NCBI GenBank assembly: GCA_900100895.1
Contig: FMTX01000008.1
Coordinates: 124,001 to 188,000, forward strand
Length of the DNA: 64,000 nt
DNA from: Lachnospiraceae bacterium YSD2013
GTDB taxonomy: Bacteria; Bacillota; Clostridia; Lachnospirales; Lachnospiraceae
Reading direction: 5' to 3'
A program made the position numbers and the translations under genes. Shown piece after piece: positions 1-9,262 of the stretch (the stretch's first letter is position 1; every line of letters starts with the position of its first letter). The notes under the pieces are model-generated. The model worked only from the letters and a program-made list of their open reading frames with translations, did no database searches and was not told the origin of the DNA.

Positions 1-2359
1 CGCCCGCGTCGCCTTCACCGTGCTCGCCGGCTCTGTAGGACTTAACATACTTGCACTTTTTAACAAAAGAAGTAACAGCGTTTCTTAATGCGCCCGTGCC
101 CTTACCGTGAACGATACGAACACTGGGAATGTGTGACAAATATGCATCATCAAGATACTTGTCGAGGATGGCAAGCGCTTCGTCAACAGTCTTACCTATA
201 AGGTTGCACTCATAGGAAATGGACATGGACTTAGACATCTTGATGTTACCGCTGCCTGAACTTTTCTTGGTAAGACCGGGAGCGGTGATGGTTTCTTCCT
301 GAACAAGTCTTAAGTCTTTAACATTACTCTGAGAGCGGATGATTCCGCACTGAACATACAAATTACCCTTGGCATCGGGAAGTGAGCTGACAGTTCCCGT
401 AAGACCCATGGATACAATCTTAACTTTGTCGCCGAGGTGTAAGTCTTTGGGATTGACGCCGGAGTTCGCAGCAGCTTCTTTTTTGATGGAAAGCTTGGAG
501 TTTTTGTCATTAACCTTATCGCGAAGTCCCTGCCTTCTGGCCTCAAGGTCCTTAAGAGATACCGCGCCGCCGCTTTTCTGGATGGCGCGAATTGCTTCGT
601 CGGCAAATTCTTTGGCCTCGGCTAAGATGTCGCGAGCTTCTTCATTGGCGTTCTTAAGAATCTTGTCGCGGGACTCGTTGAGACGGTCGGTCTTTTCCTT
701 GAGCTCAGCGCGCTCACGCTCTACCAAAGCTTTCTGTTCTTCGATGTAAAGCTTATCCTTCTCGATAGAAACTCTTGTATTCTCAAGGTCGGCAATAACA
801 TCTTCGAAACGTTCTGATTCATCCGTAATCTGGCGCTTGGCGGCCTCGATAATGTCGCCCGAAAGTCCGAGCTTGGATGAAATGGCAAAAGCATTACTCT
901 TGCCGGGAATACCAATCAATAATCTGTAAGTAGGTGAAAGCGTTTCTACATCAAATTCACAGCAAGCGTTCTCTACAAAATTAGTGGAAAGCGCGAATAT
1001 CTTAAGCTCGCTGTAGTGAGTGGTAGCCATGGTGCGAATACCTCTGTCGTGTAAGAAACTGAGTATCGCAATTGCAAGAGCCGCACCTTCGGTAGGATCG
1101 GTACCGGCACCAAGTTCGTCGAAAAGACAAAGAGAATTCGAGTCTGCTTTGTCTAAGATATTTACTATACTCTTCATGTGAGAAGAGAAAGTTGAAAGGC
1201 TCTGTTCAATGCTCTGCTCATCACCGATATCCGCAAACACTTCATCGAATACCGAAAGCTCGGACAAATCGCCTGCGGGAATGTGAAGACCTGCCTGACC
1301 CATGAGGGTAAAGAGGCCGACGGTCTTAAGAGTAACCGTCTTACCGCCGGTGTTGGGACCCGTAATAACCAAAAGATCATAGTCCTTGCCGAGAGGAACA
1401 TCGATGGGTACCACTTTCTTTTTATCAAGAAGGGGGTGACGTCCCTTGCGGATATTTATATAGTGATCTGTATTGAACACAGGTCTTGAAGCTTTCTGGT
1501 CCATTGCGAGGCGAGCCTTGGCAAATATAAAGTCAAGCTTCGTCATAAACTCGGCATCGGTCTTAAGCTGAACCGTATGCTCGGAAAGAGAAGCCGAAAG
1601 TGTCGCAAGGATGACAGCGATTTCTTTCTGCTCATCAAGCTCTAACTCGCGAATCTTATTGTTAAGCTCAACAACCTTGGCAGGCTCGATAAAGAAAGTG
1701 GAACCTGAAGACGACTGGTCGTGCACCATACCGGATACCTGACCCTTGTATTCGCTCTTAACGGGAATACAATAACGCCCGTTACGCATAGTAACGACAG
1801 CGTCCTGAAGGTATGTGCGAAGCGAGCCGTTAACCATGGAGTTAAGCTCGGAATGAATCTTCTCACTTGCCTGCTGCATAGCCTTTCTGATGGATTTAAG
1901 AGTGGGGCTTGCATCGTCCGCAATCTCGCCTTCCTCGGACAGAATGCAACGGCTGATTTCGTCTGCGGTTCTGGTGAGGGGCTCAAGCAGATTGAAGTAG
2001 TCGTCGAGCGAATCGGGAGTCTCATCCTCCTTCTCGCGAACGCCCCAGGACTTAACTCGTCCCACGTTTCTTAAGAATCCTGCAAAAGAAAGAAGCTCGG
2101 CTGCCGTAAGTGACGAGCCGATTTCCAAAGATTTGATGGCAAAGCCCAGGTCTTTATTGGAGCCGAAAGTGATGCTGCCTTTCTTAAAGAGGCGAGAAAG
2201 AGCATCGGCGGTCTGAAGTTGGGCTTCCTCAATATCGGAAAGCTTGGTCATGGGAAGAAGCTCACGACAAAGCTTCTTGCCGGGAGCGGAATCCGCATGA
2301 TCTTCAAGCATTTTGATTATAGTTGTATATTCAAGTGTAGATAAAACTTTTTCGTTCAT
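1..2359 (-). CDS. mutS2: Endonuclease MutS2 (3' end cut by window edge)
   Basis: MutS-family ATPase with a C-terminal Smr nuclease domain; in Firmicutes MutS2 acts on recombination intermediates and on collided ribosomes. Read from ATG at 2359 towards the left edge, about 786 codons are present. Visible are the Walker A stretch ITGPNTGGKT, Walker B LCLFDELGAGTDPTEGAA, a Glu/Lys-rich coiled-coil segment after the ATPase, and the Smr signature VRIVHGKGTGALR close to the edge. Only a handful of C-terminal residues should be missing, because the frame is still open at base 2. It is divergent from the HtrA-like gene at 2473. Identity is near certain; the stop codon cannot be seen. Confidence 0.95.
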   Translation of the reverse strand, partial: MNEKVLSTLEYTTIIKMLEDHADSAPGKKLCRELLPMTKLSDIEEAQLQTADALSRLFKKGSITFGSNKDLGFAIKSLEIGSSLTAAELLSFAGFLRNVGRVKSWGVREKEDETPDSLDDYFNLLEPLTRTADEISRCILSEEGEIADDASPTLKSIRKAMQQASEKIHSELNSMVNGSLRTYLQDAVVTMRNGRYCIPVKSEYKGQVSGMVHDQSSSGSTFFIEPAKVVELNNKIRELELDEQKEIAVILATLSASLSEHTVQLKTDAEFMTKLDFIFAKARLAMDQKASRPVFNTDHYINIRKGRHPLLDKKKVVPIDVPLGKDYDLLVITGPNTGGKTVTLKTVGLFTLMGQAGLHIPAGDLSELSVFDEVFADIGDEQSIEQSLSTFSSHMKSIVNILDKADSNSLCLFDELGAGTDPTEGAALAIAILSFLHDRGIRTMATTHYSELKIFALSTNFVENACCEFDVETLSPTYRLLIGIPGKSNAFAISSKLGLSGDIIEAAKRQITDESERFEDVIADLENTRVSIEKDKLYIEEQKALVERERAELKEKTDRLNESRDKILKNANEEARDILAEAKEFADEAIRAIQKSGGAVSLKDLEARRQGLRDKVNDKNSKLSIKKEAAANSGVNPKDLHLGDKVKIVSMGLTGTVSSLPDAKGNLYVQCGIIRSQSNVKDLRLVQEETITAPGLTKKSSGSGNIKMSKSMSISYECNLIGKTVDEALAILDKYLDDAYLSHIPSVRIVHGKGTGALRNAVTSFVKKCKYVKSYRAGEHGEGDAG

Positions 2360-2415
2360 AAAACCCTCGGTACTATACTCTAAATTCCCCATTATTCTAC
2401 CATACGACACCGCTC

Positions 2416-2444
2416 TTTACAATAAAGGGCGGCGCGGATATACT
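2416..2444 (+). promoter_or_regulatory. Sigma-A-type promoter for the HtrA-like gene
   Basis: TTTACA (2416-2421) and TATACT (2439-2444) are separated by 17 bases, about 30 bases upstream of the ATG at 2473. The match to the vegetative consensus is good; no experimental support. Confidence 0.55.
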
Positions 2445-2472
2445 CTTTATAAGAGGCTTTTGGAGGGCTTAC

Positions 2473-3843
2473 ATGACTGACGACGAACTCAAAAAATTAG
2501 AAAGCGAGACTCAGGAAAAAGACGAATTCGTCTTTATGCGTGAAGAGATAAAATCTCGCCCCATAAATCGTAAGAAACTCATGCGTAACACCATGGTTGC
2601 CGCTCTTTCCGCGGTAGTCTTCGGTCTTGTTGCGTGTGTTACTTTTGCGCTTCTTGCACCTTTTGTAATCGACAGAATCTCCGGTAATGAGAAGGAAGAA
2701 GAGGTTAAGGTTGAGCCCGTTGTGATTTCTTTTCCCGAGGAGACTGTGGAAGAAGAGATGACGCCTGAGGATATGATTCTTACATCGACCGATCCGGCTC
2801 CGGAGATACCGGAAGGGACGCAGCTTGATGAGGAAGAGATTAAAGCGCTTATTTCAGACGTTAAGTTTTCGCTTGATGATTGTCAGAACATGTACAAGAC
2901 TCTTTCGGATGTGGCGGTTAATGCTCAGCGTTTTATTGTAAGAGTCACACCGGTTAAGGACAGCACGGATATATTTAATAACGCTTACGTAAGAGAGAGC
3001 GAGCTGTCGGGTATTATCACCGAGAGCAATGAGACAGAGCTTTTTATCACCACCAAGTATTCTTTGGTTAAGGGAAGTAACGACATTTTGGTTACCTTCT
3101 GTAACGGTGTATCTGCGAGAGCTACAATAGCAGCATATGACACGACGACGGATTTGTGCGTAATCGGTGTTCTGGAAGACGATATCAACGAAGTTACGAG
3201 AGAGACTATCAGAATGGCGCCGCTCGGTTCGTCTACCAGCTACAGCATCGTCGGCATGCCCATAATTGCTGTGGGCAGTCCGCTTGGCGTGTACAGATCG
3301 GTCAATTACGGTATTATTACCTCGAACTCCAATAAGCTTAATCTTACGGACAGTGTTTACAAGCAGCTTTATACCAATATCTACGGCAGCTCATCTGCTA
3401 CGGGAGTACTCATTAATCTTAAAGGCGAAGTCCTTGGAATAATCGATACTACCCATTCGGTTGCCGATACCAGGAATCTTATTTGCGCATACGGAATTAC
3501 CGAGCTTAAGAAACCGCTTGAGCGTATGATGAACGGTCTTGATACAGTTTATATGGGTATTACCGGCGATGATGTTCCCGCGGCAATGGTTTCTACGGGA
3601 GCGCCGGAAGGAGTGTTTGTTCTTTCTGTCGAAATGGATTCACCGGCCATGCGCGCAGGTATCCAAAGCGGTGATATAATAGTCGGAACGCCTATCACGA
3701 GAATTAATAAGTTTAGCGACTATCTTATTCTTTTGCGCGGATTCAATCAGGGTGATACAGAGACCATCAGGGTGTTCAGAAGCTCACAAGGCGTATACAA
3801 GCAGATTGACCTTGAGGTCAGCTTCAGTGAAATTAAAAAGTAG
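2473..3843 (+). CDS. Membrane-anchored HtrA/DegP-like protein, probable pseudoprotease
   Basis: 456 residues: a charged cytosolic N-terminus, one transmembrane helix (about 38-67), an acidic linker, a trypsin-like fold (about 140-350) and a PDZ domain (about 355-445, with DSPAMRAGIQSGDIIVG). Aligned by eye to HtrA, the catalytic His position (NNHVV) reads TKYSL, so Tyr196 replaces His. The Asp is kept (D227 in TTDLCVIGV). The GNSGG motif reads SSATG, so Ala309 replaces the nucleophile. The usual peptidase chemistry therefore looks lost; a chaperone, scaffold or sensing role is an inference. Start supported by GGAGGG upstream. It lies 15 bases before the YhaM-type gene, probably co-transcribed. 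Confidence 0.85.
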   Translation: MTDDELKKLESETQEKDEFVFMREEIKSRPINRKKLMRNTMVAALSAVVFGLVACVTFALLAPFVIDRISGNEKEEEVKVEPVVISFPEETVEEEMTPEDMILTSTDPAPEIPEGTQLDEEEIKALISDVKFSLDDCQNMYKTLSDVAVNAQRFIVRVTPVKDSTDIFNNAYVRESELSGIITESNETELFITTKYSLVKGSNDILVTFCNGVSARATIAAYDTTTDLCVIGVLEDDINEVTRETIRMAPLGSSTSYSIVGMPIIAVGSPLGVYRSVNYGIITSNSNKLNLTDSVYKQLYTNIYGSSSATGVLINLKGEVLGIIDTTHSVADTRNLICAYGITELKKPLERMMNGLDTVYMGITGDDVPAAMVSTGAPEGVFVLSVEMDSPAMRAGIQSGDIIVGTPITRINKFSDYLILLRGFNQGDTETIRVFRSSQGVYKQIDLEVSFSEIKK

Positions 3844-3857
3844 ATTTAGGAGGATAT

Positions 3858-4805
3858 ATGAAGTACATTCAGGAGTTTAGAGAAGGGGATCATGTTGCGG
3901 GGATTTACCTCTGCAAGCAGAAAAATTCGGCAGTTACCAAGAACGGTAAGCCTTACGATAACGTTATTTTACAGGACAAGACAGGTTCAATCGATTGTAA
4001 GATCTGGGATGTCGGAAGCGCGGGAATCTGCGATTTTGATGCCCTTGATTATGTTGATATAGTGGGCGAGGTGTCTTCTTTTAACGGCGCCTTGCAGGTT
4101 AGTATCAAAAGAACGCGCGTCGCAGGCGAAGGCGAGTACGACCCGAGAGACTACCTCCCTGTGAGTGAGCGCGATATCGATGAAATGTACAAGGAGCTTC
4201 TCGGATATGTGGGAGATATCTCCAATCACTATTTGAAAGCGCTTCTTGATGAGTTCTTTGTTAAGGATGAGGCATTTATTAAGCGTTTCAAGCAGGCGAG
4301 TGCGGCCAAGAGCGTGCATCACTGCTTTGTGGGCGGACTCTTGGAACATACCGTATCGGTTGCCAATCTCTGCAGATATTATGCGGCCAAGTACCCTATG
4401 CTTAAGAAGGACCTTGTGGTGTCCGCAGCGCTTCTTCACGATATCGGTAAGGTGTACGAGATTTCTTCTTTTCCGGAGAATGACTACACCGATGAGGGAA
4501 ATCTCCTCGGCCACATCGTAATGGGCGCCGAGATGGTAGGCGAGAAGGCCGCCTTAATCGACGGATTCCCGAAGTCACTTTTAAACGAATTGAAGCACTG
4601 TATCTTAGCGCATCACGGAAAGCTTGAGTTCGGTTCACCCAAGAAACCCGCGCTTATCGAGGCTGTTGCGCTTAACTTCGCGGACGATCTTGATGCCAAG
4701 ATGGAGACATTCAAAGAAATACTCGGCGCTACGACAGAGCAGGGCTGGCTTGGATTCAACAGACTCTTTGAGTCCAATCTGCGTGCAACCAAGCTGGAAG
4801 AATAG
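3858..4805 (+). CDS. 3'-5' exoribonuclease YhaM family (OB-fold plus HD domain)
   Basis: 315 residues, the usual YhaM length. The N-terminal 90 residues form an OB-fold nucleic-acid-binding domain (VILQDKTGSIDCKIWD). The HD domain follows, with metal-binding HH (154-155), His164 in GGLLEHT and the HD pair in ALLHDIGK (194-195), and a later HHGKLEF. YhaM trims RNA and DNA from the 3' end and takes part in RNA turnover. AGGAGG precedes the ATG. It sits between the HtrA-like gene and the RlmD-type gene, 8 bases before the latter, suggesting one operon. Confidence 0.88.
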   Translation: MKYIQEFREGDHVAGIYLCKQKNSAVTKNGKPYDNVILQDKTGSIDCKIWDVGSAGICDFDALDYVDIVGEVSSFNGALQVSIKRTRVAGEGEYDPRDYLPVSERDIDEMYKELLGYVGDISNHYLKALLDEFFVKDEAFIKRFKQASAAKSVHHCFVGGLLEHTVSVANLCRYYAAKYPMLKKDLVVSAALLHDIGKVYEISSFPENDYTDEGNLLGHIVMGAEMVGEKAALIDGFPKSLLNELKHCILAHHGKLEFGSPKKPALIEAVALNFADDLDAKMETFKEILGATTEQGWLGFNRLFESNLRATKLEE

Positions 4806-4813
4806 GAGTAGAT

Positions 4814-6175
4814 TTGCTTACCAAAAATCAGGAATTAGAGATTATCATAACTGACCTTGGCTCGGAAGGAGAAGGCATCGGGCATACTGAAGACGGAATG
4901 ACCGTTTTCGTAACTGATGCGCTTCCCGGCGACAAGGTGCTTGCACATATCACGAAGGTTAAGAAGGCTTACGCGTATGCTTTTGCTGCGAAGCTTTTGG
5001 AGCCTTCGTCTTTTCGCGTTGAGGCTAAATGTGCGGTGGCGCGTAAGTGTGGTGGCTGCACTTTCCAGCACATGGATTACAAGAAGCAGCTTGAGTACAA
5101 GCAGGAGAAGGTTTATAACTGTTTAACCCGTATCGGAGGCATTGAGAACCCGCCCATGGAGACGATTGTGGGCGCTGATACGCCTTTTTTCTATCGCAAC
5201 AAGGCTCAGTTCCCTGTCGGAACCGATAAGGAGGGTAAGGCTGTTGTGGGCTTCTACCGCAGACATTCTCACGACGTTGTGGCCAATACCGAGTGCACTA
5301 TTCAGGCGGCGCTTAACGAGCCCGTGCTTGAGGCGGTTCAGAAGTTTTTAAACGACTACAAGATTGCCCCTTACAATGAGGAAACAGGAACAGGACTCGT
5401 GCGTCATGTCTTTACCCGCACCGGCTTCACCAGTAAGGAGTTTATGGTGTGCATCGTTGTGAACGGTGATTCTCTGCCCCACAGCGAAGTGCTTACGGAG
5501 ACGTTAAAAGAAGTCGTGGCCAAAGAAGGCTATGAGCTTAAGAGCCTGAGCCTTAACATTAATAAAAAGAACACCAACGTTATCATGGGCGACAAATGTG
5601 TGCCTGTGTATGGCGAGCTTTATATAGAGGATTACATCGGAGACGTTAAGTTCCGTATTTCTCCGTTGTCCTTCTACCAGGTCAATCCCGAGCAGACCCG
5701 CAAACTATATGACTTGGCGAAGGAATACGCAGGTCTTACGGGTAAAGAAGTCCTGTGGGATTTGTATTGCGGAATCGGTACGATTTCTTTGTACCTTGCA
5801 TCCGGCGCAAAGACGGTTTACGGTGTGGAAATTGTGCCCGAAGCCATTGCCGATGCACGCGTAAATGCTGAGCTTAACGGCATTAAAAACGCAGAGTTTT
5901 TCGTGGGAGCGTCGGAAGACGTGGCTTCTGAACTGCCCACTCCCGACATTATAGTGGTCGACCCGCCTCGCAAAGGCTGCGACCAAAAGCTACTCGATAC
6001 AATCGTATCCGTAAAGCCCGAGCGTGTCGTTTATGTATCCTGCGACCCCGCAACCTTGGCTCGCGACTTAAAGTTTCTTTTACAAAACGGCTACGAACTT
6101 AAGCGTGTCCGTCCGGTGGACCAGTTCCCGCATACGACACATGTCGAGACGGTCGGTTTGCTTTCGCGAGCTTGA
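4814..6175 (+). CDS. 23S rRNA (uracil-5-)-methyltransferase, RlmD/RumA (RlmCD) family
   Basis: 453 residues beginning at a TTG codon with TAGGAG just upstream. The N-terminal TRAM domain (1-60) is followed by the Fe-S cysteines C73, C79 and C82 (CAVARKCGGC), a SAM-binding Rossmann fold (LWDLYCGIGTISLYLA, VVDPPRKGCD) and the catalytic Cys410 in YVSCDPATLARDL. The family methylates C5 of specific uridines in 23S rRNA (or tRNA for TrmA); in Gram-positives one enzyme often covers both RlmC and RlmD sites, so the exact target is uncertain. It follows the YhaM-type gene by 8 bases. Confidence 0.92.
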   Translation: MLTKNQELEIIITDLGSEGEGIGHTEDGMTVFVTDALPGDKVLAHITKVKKAYAYAFAAKLLEPSSFRVEAKCAVARKCGGCTFQHMDYKKQLEYKQEKVYNCLTRIGGIENPPMETIVGADTPFFYRNKAQFPVGTDKEGKAVVGFYRRHSHDVVANTECTIQAALNEPVLEAVQKFLNDYKIAPYNEETGTGLVRHVFTRTGFTSKEFMVCIVVNGDSLPHSEVLTETLKEVVAKEGYELKSLSLNINKKNTNVIMGDKCVPVYGELYIEDYIGDVKFRISPLSFYQVNPEQTRKLYDLAKEYAGLTGKEVLWDLYCGIGTISLYLASGAKTVYGVEIVPEAIADARVNAELNGIKNAEFFVGASEDVASELPTPDIIVVDPPRKGCDQKLLDTIVSVKPERVVYVSCDPATLARDLKFLLQNGYELKRVRPVDQFPHTTHVETVGLLSRA

Positions 6176-6244
6176 GGCAGCACGGTGTCATCTATGTGGC
6201 AAGAAGCCTGTTTCGATAATTAAATTGTAAAAGAAGGTGCCTAC

Positions 6245-6817
6245 ATGCCCATACTTATGGAACTATTTTTAACCTTTGCCAAGATCGGATTATTTACTTT
6301 CGGCGGAGGGTATGCGATGCTCTCAATTATTGAGAACATCTGCGTGGAACAGAAAAACTGGATTACACATGACGAAATGATGAATATAACGGTAATCGCC
6401 GAATCGACTCCCGGGCCGATAGCGATTAACTGCGCTACGTATGTAGGTTATAAGAAAGGTAAGCTTCCGGGTGCAATTCTTGCGACTCTTGGGGTGGCGA
6501 TACCTTCTTTCGTTATCATCTTCGCCATATCCATGTTTCTGGAAGGATTTTTGGAAATCACATGGATTGCGCATGCGTTTCAAGGTATCAAGATAGCGGT
6601 TGGCATACTGATTCTTGATGCGGCGATTAAGATGATTAAGAAGATGAAAAAGAAACCGTTGCAGATATGTATTCTGTTGGCTTCTTTTGCTGTGATAATG
6701 CTTATAAATTTGCTGAAACTGCATGTATCATCGATATTGGTGATGCTTACGGCAGCGCTTGTCAGTGTCGCCTTCTTTCTTGCGGAAAAAGGACGTAGAA
6801 AGGAGGGGCAGGCATGA
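6245..6817 (+). CDS. Chromate transporter family protein, first half (short ChrA)
   Basis: 190 residues, strongly hydrophobic, with the CHR-domain motifs FxKIGLFTFGGGYAML near the N-terminus and ESTPGPIAINCATYVGYK around residue 55. Short single-domain CHR proteins work as pairs, each giving half of the long two-domain ChrA fold; classic ChrA exports chromate in exchange for another anion. The next gene is the partner and overlaps by four bases (ATGA). Substrate cannot be read from sequence; many clostridial pairs are annotated as chromate transporters without evidence of chromate transport. Confidence 0.9.
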   Translation: MPILMELFLTFAKIGLFTFGGGYAMLSIIENICVEQKNWITHDEMMNITVIAESTPGPIAINCATYVGYKKGKLPGAILATLGVAIPSFVIIFAISMFLEGFLEITWIAHAFQGIKIAVGILILDAAIKMIKKMKKKPLQICILLASFAVIMLINLLKLHVSSILVMLTAALVSVAFFLAEKGRRKEGQA

Positions 6818-7377
6818 TATACTTGGACCTTTTGATAGGATTTTTGGAAGTCGGTCTGTTTTCTTTTGGCGGAGCATATGCTGCGATACCGCTTATCAGA
6901 GACGTGGTGTTAGTACACGGATGGCTGGATGATGAGATGCTTTCTTACATGATAGCTGTCAGTGAAAGCACGCCGGGTCCTATTATGGTGAATCTTGCCA
7001 CTTATGTAGGCAGCAACAAGGGCGGTTTTCCGGGTGCAGTGATTGCTACGACGGCGGTCATGCTGCCTGCGTTTCTTATTATTCTTTTTATAATGGTTCT
7101 TGCAAAGAGCCTCCTTAAGAACCCATACATGCAGGCGACACTGCGTGGACTTAAACCTTGTGTTATCGGTGTAATTCTTGCAACGGGCGTATATATGATT
7201 CTCGGCAATTGCTATGTTAAGGCCGAGAGTCGTGTGGATATTACCGCGATTCTCATTACCTGTGGCCTCGCAGTAATATATTTTGGATCAAGGAAAGCAG
7301 TTAAAAAAGGCTTGTCACCTATCGGACTTATATGCCTCGCGGCTATAGTCGGCGTGGCGGTTTATGGAATACGATAA
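6814..7377 (+). CDS. Chromate transporter family protein, second half (short ChrA)
   Basis: 187 residues of hydrophobic CHR domain with VGLFSFGGAYAAIPLI at the N-terminus and SESTPGPIMVNLATYVGS around residue 50. It is the partner of the preceding gene; the ATG overlaps the upstream stop, indicating translational coupling and equal amounts of the two halves. Several transmembrane segments are evident up to the C-terminus. Substrate unknown. Confidence 0.9.
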   Translation: MIYLDLLIGFLEVGLFSFGGAYAAIPLIRDVVLVHGWLDDEMLSYMIAVSESTPGPIMVNLATYVGSNKGGFPGAVIATTAVMLPAFLIILFIMVLAKSLLKNPYMQATLRGLKPCVIGVILATGVYMILGNCYVKAESRVDITAILITCGLAVIYFGSRKAVKKGLSPIGLICLAAIVGVAVYGIR

Positions 7378-7465
7378 ATGCCCGGACAAAACCGAACATA
7401 AATTGACAGGATTTCTTTTACGGCTCCGCATAGAATGGAATCATCAAAGGGAAGGAGTGGGACAA

Positions 7466-8350
7466 ATGGAGTGGCTTACATGTATTAGGAAGGCAATTGA
7501 TTACATGGAAGAGCATCTGGAAGATAACATCAGTGCGCAGGATGTTGCCGATGAGGTGTTTATGTCCTCGTTCTTTTTCCAGAAGGGATTCGCAGTGATG
7601 ACCGGGTACGGAATTGCTGAGTATATCAGAAACCGCAGACTGTACCGCGCGGCATCAGACCTTCAGGAAACGGATGATAAAATAATCGATATTGCTTTTC
7701 GTTACTGCTATGAAACACCCGAAAGCTTTACAAAAGCTTTTTCACGTTTTCATGGTGTGAGCCCTTCGCAGGTGCGGGAAGGCGCGCCGATTAAGCCATT
7801 TCTCCCTCTGAAAATTGAAATTTCTGTTCACGGAGGTAATAAGATGGATTACAAGATTAAAACAATGACAGGTTTTAAGGTAATAGGATTTGCAAGGGTA
7901 TTTGACGGAGAAACGTCGTATATTGAGATTCCTAAGTTCTGGGATGAGATAAGAGATAAATATGCGAATAATGTCTGGAAGGGAAACGCACCTGCAAACG
8001 CCATTGAGAAGGCGATTGTAGATAACAACATCGGTGAATACGGAGTATGTGTTGATGATGTCGGCGAAGGCAAGTTTACCTATATTGTTGCAGGCATTTA
8101 TAAGGGTGGCGAAGTACCCGAAGGTATGACTGTGTATGAACTTCCCGACTTTGACTGGGCTATCTTTGATTGTTATGGACCGTGTCCCAAAGCACTTCAG
8201 GACGTAAACACAAAGATTTTTAAGGAGTGGATGCCGGGCAATCCCGACTTTGAGTTCCCGGGTCGCGCGAACATTGAGTGGTATGGTGACGCAGATCCGA
8301 GCTCTCCGGATTATCACAGCGCAATCTGGATTCCTGTAAAGAAGAAGTGA
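7466..8350 (+). CDS. AraC-family regulator with C-terminal GyrI-like ligand-binding domain
   Basis: 294 residues from the ATG at 7466, chosen because GAAGGAG lies 9 bases upstream; the frame is open upstream but that extension lacks homology. Residues 1-110 are an AraC double helix-turn-helix (second helix region DIAFRYCYETPESFTKAFSRFHGVSPSQVR), residues 125-294 a GyrI/effector-binding domain (FKVIGFARVF, IPKFWDEI, WIPVKKK). This is the Rob/SoxS-BmrR-type layout used to sense lipophilic or cationic compounds. It is the first gene of a run of small-molecule-modifying genes. Confidence 0.88.
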   Translation: MEWLTCIRKAIDYMEEHLEDNISAQDVADEVFMSSFFFQKGFAVMTGYGIAEYIRNRRLYRAASDLQETDDKIIDIAFRYCYETPESFTKAFSRFHGVSPSQVREGAPIKPFLPLKIEISVHGGNKMDYKIKTMTGFKVIGFARVFDGETSYIEIPKFWDEIRDKYANNVWKGNAPANAIEKAIVDNNIGEYGVCVDDVGEGKFTYIVAGIYKGGEVPEGMTVYELPDFDWAIFDCYGPCPKALQDVNTKIFKEWMPGNPDFEFPGRANIEWYGDADPSSPDYHSAIWIPVKKK

Positions 8351-8367
8351 TTAAGAGGGCGATGCGA

Positions 8368-9237
8368 ATGGATAAAAACATTTTGGATTGGCTTTTGGAA
8401 GAAATGAATCCGGAGGTAAGGCTCAGAACGTTGAAGGAGTTTGAAAAGCTGCCTGAAGACGATGAAAGAGTAGTTGCGTGTAAAAAGGAATTGCTCAGCA
8501 GCAAAGTATACGAGCGGGGAATTAAGAAGTTAAAGAAAGATAAGCCGTGGGATAAGTATGATGCAATTCTTTCTTTTGCAGAGTGGGGACTGACAAGGGA
8601 CGATATCGGAAAGGATATCGACGACGAAGTGTTTGGCTTAATTGAAAGCACAGGCTTTAAGATGCTGTGTGGCGAGCCGCTTCTTCTCAGAAATCTCGTA
8701 AAGTTAGGGTATTATAACGAAGATATAGTTAAGAATGAGATAGATTCAGTTCTTAAGCTCATAAAAGACGACGGCGGATTTGGGTGCATCAGTACTAACA
8801 AGAAAATTAATAATCCAAGGAAACCGCATAAGAGCTGTGCCCGGTATACGGTGGAACATTTACTGCTGGTGGCAGAGCTGCATTTACACGGTTTCAAGAC
8901 GGGGTGCGAAGAGGCGCTTACGCATTATTTCACCAAAAGAAACATCTTCTACCGTACAGACGATATGAAGACGCCCATGGTGGATGTTATGCTTAGCACG
9001 TTCTTCCCTCCCGATCCCATCAAAATCGGGGCACATCAGATTGTTTATGCCCTGCGCGTATTGGGGTGCGCGCCGGAATCGGAGGCTATGCAGGCCGGAT
9101 ATAAGGTACTAAATCAGCACAGGCTGGCTAACGGCAGATATGTGCTGTCAGCTTCCAAAAGCGTTCAGGCATTTAAGGCCGGAAACGTCGGAGAAGAAAA
9201 CAAGTGGGTAACGCTATATGCTTATATGGCGCAATAA
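8368..9237 (+). CDS. Conserved hypothetical protein, helical-repeat fold
   Basis: About 290 residues, mostly predicted alpha helix. It has the flavour of prenyltransferase/squalene-cyclase-like alpha-alpha repeats (DDGGFGCIS, ANGRYVLSASKS) but no catalytic motif that I can name. ATG at 8368 is preferred because AAGAGGG lies 8 bases upstream; a GTG at 8347 overlapping the previous stop and an ATG at 8362 are alternatives. It sits between the AraC-GyrI regulator and an APH-fold kinase, probably in the same transcript. Function unknown. Confidence 0.75.
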   Translation: MDKNILDWLLEEMNPEVRLRTLKEFEKLPEDDERVVACKKELLSSKVYERGIKKLKKDKPWDKYDAILSFAEWGLTRDDIGKDIDDEVFGLIESTGFKMLCGEPLLLRNLVKLGYYNEDIVKNEIDSVLKLIKDDGGFGCISTNKKINNPRKPHKSCARYTVEHLLLVAELHLHGFKTGCEEALTHYFTKRNIFYRTDDMKTPMVDVMLSTFFPPDPIKIGAHQIVYALRVLGCAPESEAMQAGYKVLNQHRLANGRYVLSASKSVQAFKAGNVGEENKWVTLYAYMAQ

Positions 9238-9262
9238 TAAATGGTACAAGGGAGAAATTTGA

